From Siphlonurus alternatus (Eukaryota; Arthropoda; Insecta; Ephemeroptera; Siphlonuridae): a stretch of 64,000 nucleotides of DNA. Under the pieces are notes generated by a model. The model was not told the origin of the DNA. It saw nothing but the letters and a program-made list of their open reading frames with translations, and searched no databases. The stretch covers positions 8,794,733-8,858,732 of the forward strand of contig OX463778.1 of assembly GCA_949825025.1 (NCBI GenBank), given 5' to 3'. Shown in pieces: positions 59,881 to 64,000 of this stretch. How positions within the stretch are numbered: position 1 is the first letter of the stretch; each line of letters starts with the position of its first letter. A program made the position numbers and the translations under genes.

Positions 59881-60221
59881 ATGGACAACATACATGATAT
59901 GAAATTTTTTTATTGCGGAAATTAATAGAGGGTACCAAATTATGCTACTCTGAATTTTTTCAGATTTTTTTGTAACCCAGAACTATATTTAAAATAATTA
60001 TTGAAAGAGCGGCTACGCCCCCTAGAGGCGTCAATAGGCGTCTCGGTCCTACCCTGGGATCTTTATTAAGGATTCAGGGGTGCCAACTTAACTTACAGAA
60101 CTTTCAATAACTATTTAAAAATAGTTCCAGGTCTGAAAAAAATCTGAAAAAATTCAGGCTAGCATAATTTGGTGCCCTCTATTCATTTCTGCAATAAAAA
60201 ATTTTCATGTATGTTGTCCAT
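59881..60221. mobile_element. M1 element
   Basis: ATGGACAACATACATG and its complement; the halves pair along most of their length. Confidence 0.8.
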
Positions 60222-60259
60222 TTTATAATCAAGTTTAGTGACGTTAATAAAATAAACAT

Positions 60260-60436
60260 AATGGGGGGCATTCACAAAGCACTTTAACCCCCACTTTAGC
60301 CTCGATTGTTATCCCTAGTGCTAAACATTGTGCTAAATTATATAGGAGCTTAACATGGATAGCCCCACAATGTTTAGCACTAGGGATAAAAATTGAGGCT
60401 AAAGTGGGGGTTGAAGTGCTTTGTGAATGGCCCCCA
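60260..60436. mobile_element. M4 element
   Basis: GGGGGGCATTCACAAAGCAC and inverted end GCTTTGTGAATGGCCCCC. Confidence 0.75.
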
Positions 60437-60534
60437 TAATATATTAAAAATACCCGAATATAACTATATCCATGCATCTTCAATATTATTTTCACTAGGT
60501 AATATTTATAATTATTATGGCATGTATTGAAAAG

Positions 60535-60690
60535 TCGTTTACCTCTGAAAATTTTCTCCTTTTTTCATCCTTGTTGTCTAGCTCTCATATTCTATATCCG
60601 TGAGTATAATATCACAATCGGTGATTATACATCAAATTATATAACAACTATAACAAGGCTGTAAAAAGAAACTTTTCAGAGGATATTTCA
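60535..60690. mobile_element. M7 element
   Basis: Diverged copy in the segment collinear with 28486. Confidence 0.5.
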
Positions 60691-60874
60691 ACATTTTCAA
60701 CCCCTCTAAATACGCTACCTTATAGGTGCTGGACACTTCATCTGGATTGTTATAAAAATTATTATCGGCTCTGCTGCTACTCCATGCTGAACAGGTTGCC
60801 TAACCTCAAGGCGAATGTATCGAGGGAAATTGTAAACTTAAAGCAATATATTGTATAATCCTAAATAAAAACAA

Positions 60875-61160
60875 CTTTCCATTTTCCTTCATGATTCCGT
60901 TTCCGGTCAACATTTGTCAGCGACTCTTGTTCACGATGACGACGCTTCCAGCCCACTTATCCTGGGTGATCATCCGGCCGTAACAACAATTAATGCTTTC
61001 CTGATTAAAGAAGCGTAACATCTCAAAGCCATTCAGCAAGGAGCCCAACAACCTTCCCAACCTGTGAGTCCCAGAAGCCTGTCCAAGTCAGGAAAAATCG
61101 TGTAAAGAAGACGGAATAAATTGTACATGTGGACTTCATCAATAAAAAAAAAACTTTATC
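60875..61160 (+). other. Possible 3' end of an unknown gene or retrocopy
   Basis: A frame reads SVSGQHLSATLVHDDDASSP, then LILGDHPAVTTINAFLIKEA and a stop at 61016. AATAAA and an A-run follow near 61110-61155. An acceptor-like TTTGTCAG lies at 60913-60920. No upstream exon found; too short to name. Confidence 0.25.
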
Positions 61161-61802
61161 ATAATTATGTTATGAGCTATTTATGATTTACTATAATTAT
61201 AGTGGTTCTCAAAAAAGTCTCAACTGTAGAGCTTTTCGTTGCAATTAACATTCAGCAGGAAAAACATATCGGCATGAACATGAAGTTTACAATATTAAGT
61301 GGAACCATTCACTCAATTGTGATAATACGAAAACAATTTTGGTGATTATATAAAGAATATTTATTGCAATACATAGGGGAAAAAATGCATTTTGCAAGTA
61401 CTCTCATTAAAAAATTACATATTTTATATGTAACTATTTTTATAATGTTAACAATTTGGGTTTGAAACCCCAGAATTTAAAGTATTTTTAAAAAAATAAT
61501 AATAATAATTAGAGTGGGTATGGTTGTAATCTTCATATTTATTTATAATAAAATAAATATTACCAATTCATAATTAAATAGTAAAAGTCTATAGAACTTA
61601 ATACAAATTTAAATGTACATTTTTTTTACAATAAAAAAAATTGCATCGTAAAAACGGCTTGATACTAGAATAAAATATTTATAACATATCCTTTATTTAG
61701 TTTGCAATATTTAAAGCACAAAAATCATCATTTTTTTTTAACCCAATTTATCAAAAAATCCCCCATTAATAATGCGTTACAATTTTAATAATTCTAGTAA
61801 AA

Positions 61803-62981
61803 CTAATACAATTTATATGCATCAGATGTTCTGAATTCCATAGCATATACAAATTCTTTGCCACCAAAATAGAAGAAATAGCCAAGACCTTCCTCTAATT
61901 TTCTCTCCAATCGAGAACTGCCAGAGTTCAGACTGGTAGGATATCGACCTGGTTTGTGAAAAATTATCCTGAATTTAGTAGGGAATTCATCCGTGTTGGG
62001 TAGAACAACTGGCAACTTAAACTTTAAATCTAACAGCTGGTCTTCCACTTCTGAGCTACATGAACCGGAAACACTTTCCTTGAAGTCCATGGAATATAAA
62101 ACGTCGTTTGTATCGTTCAAAATCTGGACAGTAGGTCCTCCATGTAAATGTATTGTTGTAAAGAATTTTTGTGGTGGTAATTCCATCCATATAATTTTCA
62201 TCATCAGATTTTTCATTACAGTTTGTATCTTCAAAAACATCAAAATATGTTTCTGTCATGTCCGAGAATGGACAACATACATGAAAAAATTTTATTGCAG
62301 AAATGAATAGAGGGTACCAAATTATGCTACTCTGAATTCTTTCAGATTTTTTTGAGACCTAGAACTATTTTTAAATAATTATTGAAAGTGCGGCCACGCC
62401 CCCTGGAGGCGTCAATAGGCGTCCAGTCTATATCCTTTTTATTAAGGCTGCAGGGGTGCCAACTGAAATCACAGGACTTTCAATAATTATTTAAAAATAG
62501 TTCCGGGTCTCAAAAAAATCTGAAAAAATTCAGAGTAGCATAATTTGGTACCCTCTATTCATTTCTGCAATAAAATTTTTTCATGTATGTTGTCCATTTC
62601 CTAACTACCCTATTGGAAGAGAGTTTGGCAGGCAACTCCATCACACCCGGAGCATTCATATAGAAGATTGAAGCAAGACTATCAGTGTAGGTCAGGATTT
62701 TAGAGGTCAACTGAAAGTTACTTAACTCACTGGGTGATATGGTAAGGGACCTGATGAGGGCCAGGGCAGGTCCAAGGACTTCTTTCTGAATGACTGTCAA
62801 TGTTTACAGGAAGGCCCCTACGTTTGACTTCCGCCGTAGCCCAATGAAGACTTGCGTCAAACAAAACGAGTTCAGAGCTGACGTTGAGAGTGTCTTGCTG
62901 CAGCAGCGACACCAGCGAGGACTGCGGGATTTCCACGAACTGAGGGTCCTTCAAGGATTGTTCTGTTTCTTTCTTAATTAC
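61803..62981 (-). pseudogene. Gene E last exon: broken BTB-BACK-PHR-like copy
   Basis: The acceptor at 62982-62983 and the opening ETEQSLKDPQFVEIPQSSLV match the family's last exon. Three kinds of damage are visible. About four extra bases near 62800 shift the frame after KRRGLPV. An M1 element is inserted at 62268-62597. The segment coding the PHR-like start (GIQIPKRKV) is deleted near 62150, and a missing base follows in GGACCTACTGTCC. The end reads FGGKEFVYAMEFRTSDAYKL instead of the usual MITA/MITE end. No signal, linker or BTB exons were found between here and its promoter. Confidence 0.88.
62268..62597. mobile_element. M1 element inside gene E
   Basis: ATGGACAACATACATGAAAA to CATGTATGTTGTCCAT, inserted in the broken last exon of gene E. 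Confidence 0.88.
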
Positions 62982-63544
62982 CTGGAAACAAAACAAAAAT
63001 GGTTTGGCTCAGAAAAATAACTTAATTTTGCTTCGGTATTAAAGTTTATCGAACTTTACTGTACTTGCAAGATTGTATAAAAGTTTTCTACATCAGTGTA
63101 TTTTACTATCGGTGCGTACAGTGCTTAGCAGATAAAGTAAAATAACAATTATCCTTTCTTGTCAAGGTACAAAGTGTCAATCCACTACTTCTGTAATGTT
63201 AATCACAGTGCATGCTCTAAAAATATTCGCACTCTCAACAATGCCCGCCGCGCGCCCACTCACCAAATAAGCATGCATCGTTGCTTAAAATAAAGTACAT
63301 TATAGAGCAGTAGCGGCTCGTGGGCTTGGACCAGTGAGCAGTGAGTTTAAACCAGTGAGCCGCCACTGGTTTAAACAAACATCTCCCCCTCTACCACCTT
63401 CCCCAACACAAACTTGGTAAGTTAGGGACGCAAGGGTTAAGCAAATTATTTGTACATAAATTGTACCAAAAAAAATGAATATTATTTTGTTTTCACAAAG
63501 GAAAAATATTCATCAAAGTTTGGTGTAAAAGATAAGTTGAAAAA

Positions 63545-63790
63545 TTTCATCTTCAACTCATCCTTTACACGTATAATTAACCTATAATCATCTAAAACAC
63601 ATCTTATTTGTTCTTCACTCAAAGTGAGGATGATATAAAGACAGTATTTCTAAAATGTTATACTCAAGAAGAGGAAAAAATACGTTATCTCATCTTTTTC
63701 CTTCTTTTTTTCTTCTAAAATGGTGCAAAATAATATAAAATTATAGACGAGCGAGGAGAGCGAGTAAAAGATGAAATTTATTTAATGTAC
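63545..63790 (+). repeat. M12 dispersed repeat
   Basis: CAACTCATCCTTTACACGTA to AAAAGATGAAATTTATTTAA; lies where gene E should have its missing exons. Confidence 0.65.
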
Positions 63791-63926
63791 TCGGGAAGAC
63801 TGATTTAGTGTATTGCTGCCATATAGTCGCAATTAATACTGCTTAGTATTATTTATATTATGTATAATATATTATTATAATATTTAACAATATATCATGT
63901 ATGTTGCATTTTACTATAATACTCAC

Positions 63927-63994
63927 TGTAAATGCTGCAGTTTCAAGCGATGGACACGAAATGACCCCTCCCTCCGGTGGTTGCGGTTTTATAT
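63927..63994 (-). promoter_or_regulatory. Gene E orphan promoter and non-coding first exon
   Basis: Minus strand GACTGATATAAAACC with TATA at 63994-63987, then an exon ending at 63927 with a GTGAGTAT donor, as in C and D. Upstream sequence, including any CRE, lies outside the window. The next recognisable family sequence is the broken last exon about 950 bases away. Confidence 0.65.
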
Positions 63995-64000
63995 CAGTCA

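Larger units (their letters stand above)
59575..60830. repeat. Segmental duplicate 2 (3' flank of E)
   Basis: Counterpart of 27880-28830, lying downstream of gene E as the first lies downstream of gene D. Confidence 0.75.

Overview
The window is nuclear DNA from an intron-rich animal, most likely an invertebrate. The evidence is spliceosomal introns (GT..AG), metazoan domain architectures (BTB-BACK-PHR-like, trypsin-fold S1), TATA promoters, poly(A) signals, and very AT-rich introns full of short palindromic DNA transposons. The sequence alone does not support a closer placement.

The main content is a local gene family, called A to E here. Each intact member has a non-coding first exon behind a shared TATA promoter, a signal-peptide exon, three short exons encoding an acidic linker with a conserved Cys pair, three exons encoding a BTB/BACK region, and one large last exon (end of BACK plus a PHR-like beta domain). 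A (775-9197, +, 5' end outside the window) and B (13826-20284, +) run head-to-tail. They converge on C (25832-21649, -). D (38557-32209, -) lies behind C. E (about 64000-61803, -) is a wreck: its promoter and first exon are followed directly by a broken last exon. The predicted products are secreted or luminal BTB-BACK proteins, whereas most BTB proteins are cytosolic or nuclear. This is the most unusual feature of the window.

Between D and E lies a seven-exon plus-strand gene (43332-57437) for a secreted trypsin-fold protein that has lost the catalytic His and Ser, a serine protease homologue. Its last exon is split by a 5.7 kb, almost perfectly palindromic insertion (51658-57338). Removing it with one AT dinucleotide restores the reading frame. 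The core of the palindrome is a second foldback element made of repeated short palindromes. A small relative of that core sits in intron 1 of the same gene.

The rest is repeats: 5S rRNA-derived SINEs, a deleted LTR element, a LINE reverse-transcriptase fragment inside a nest of DNA elements, at least thirteen short inverted-repeat families (named M1 to M13 here), large foldbacks and microsatellites. The flanks of C, D and E share collinear segments, so the family grew by segmental tandem duplication. No bacterial-type features, CRISPR arrays or tRNA genes were seen.
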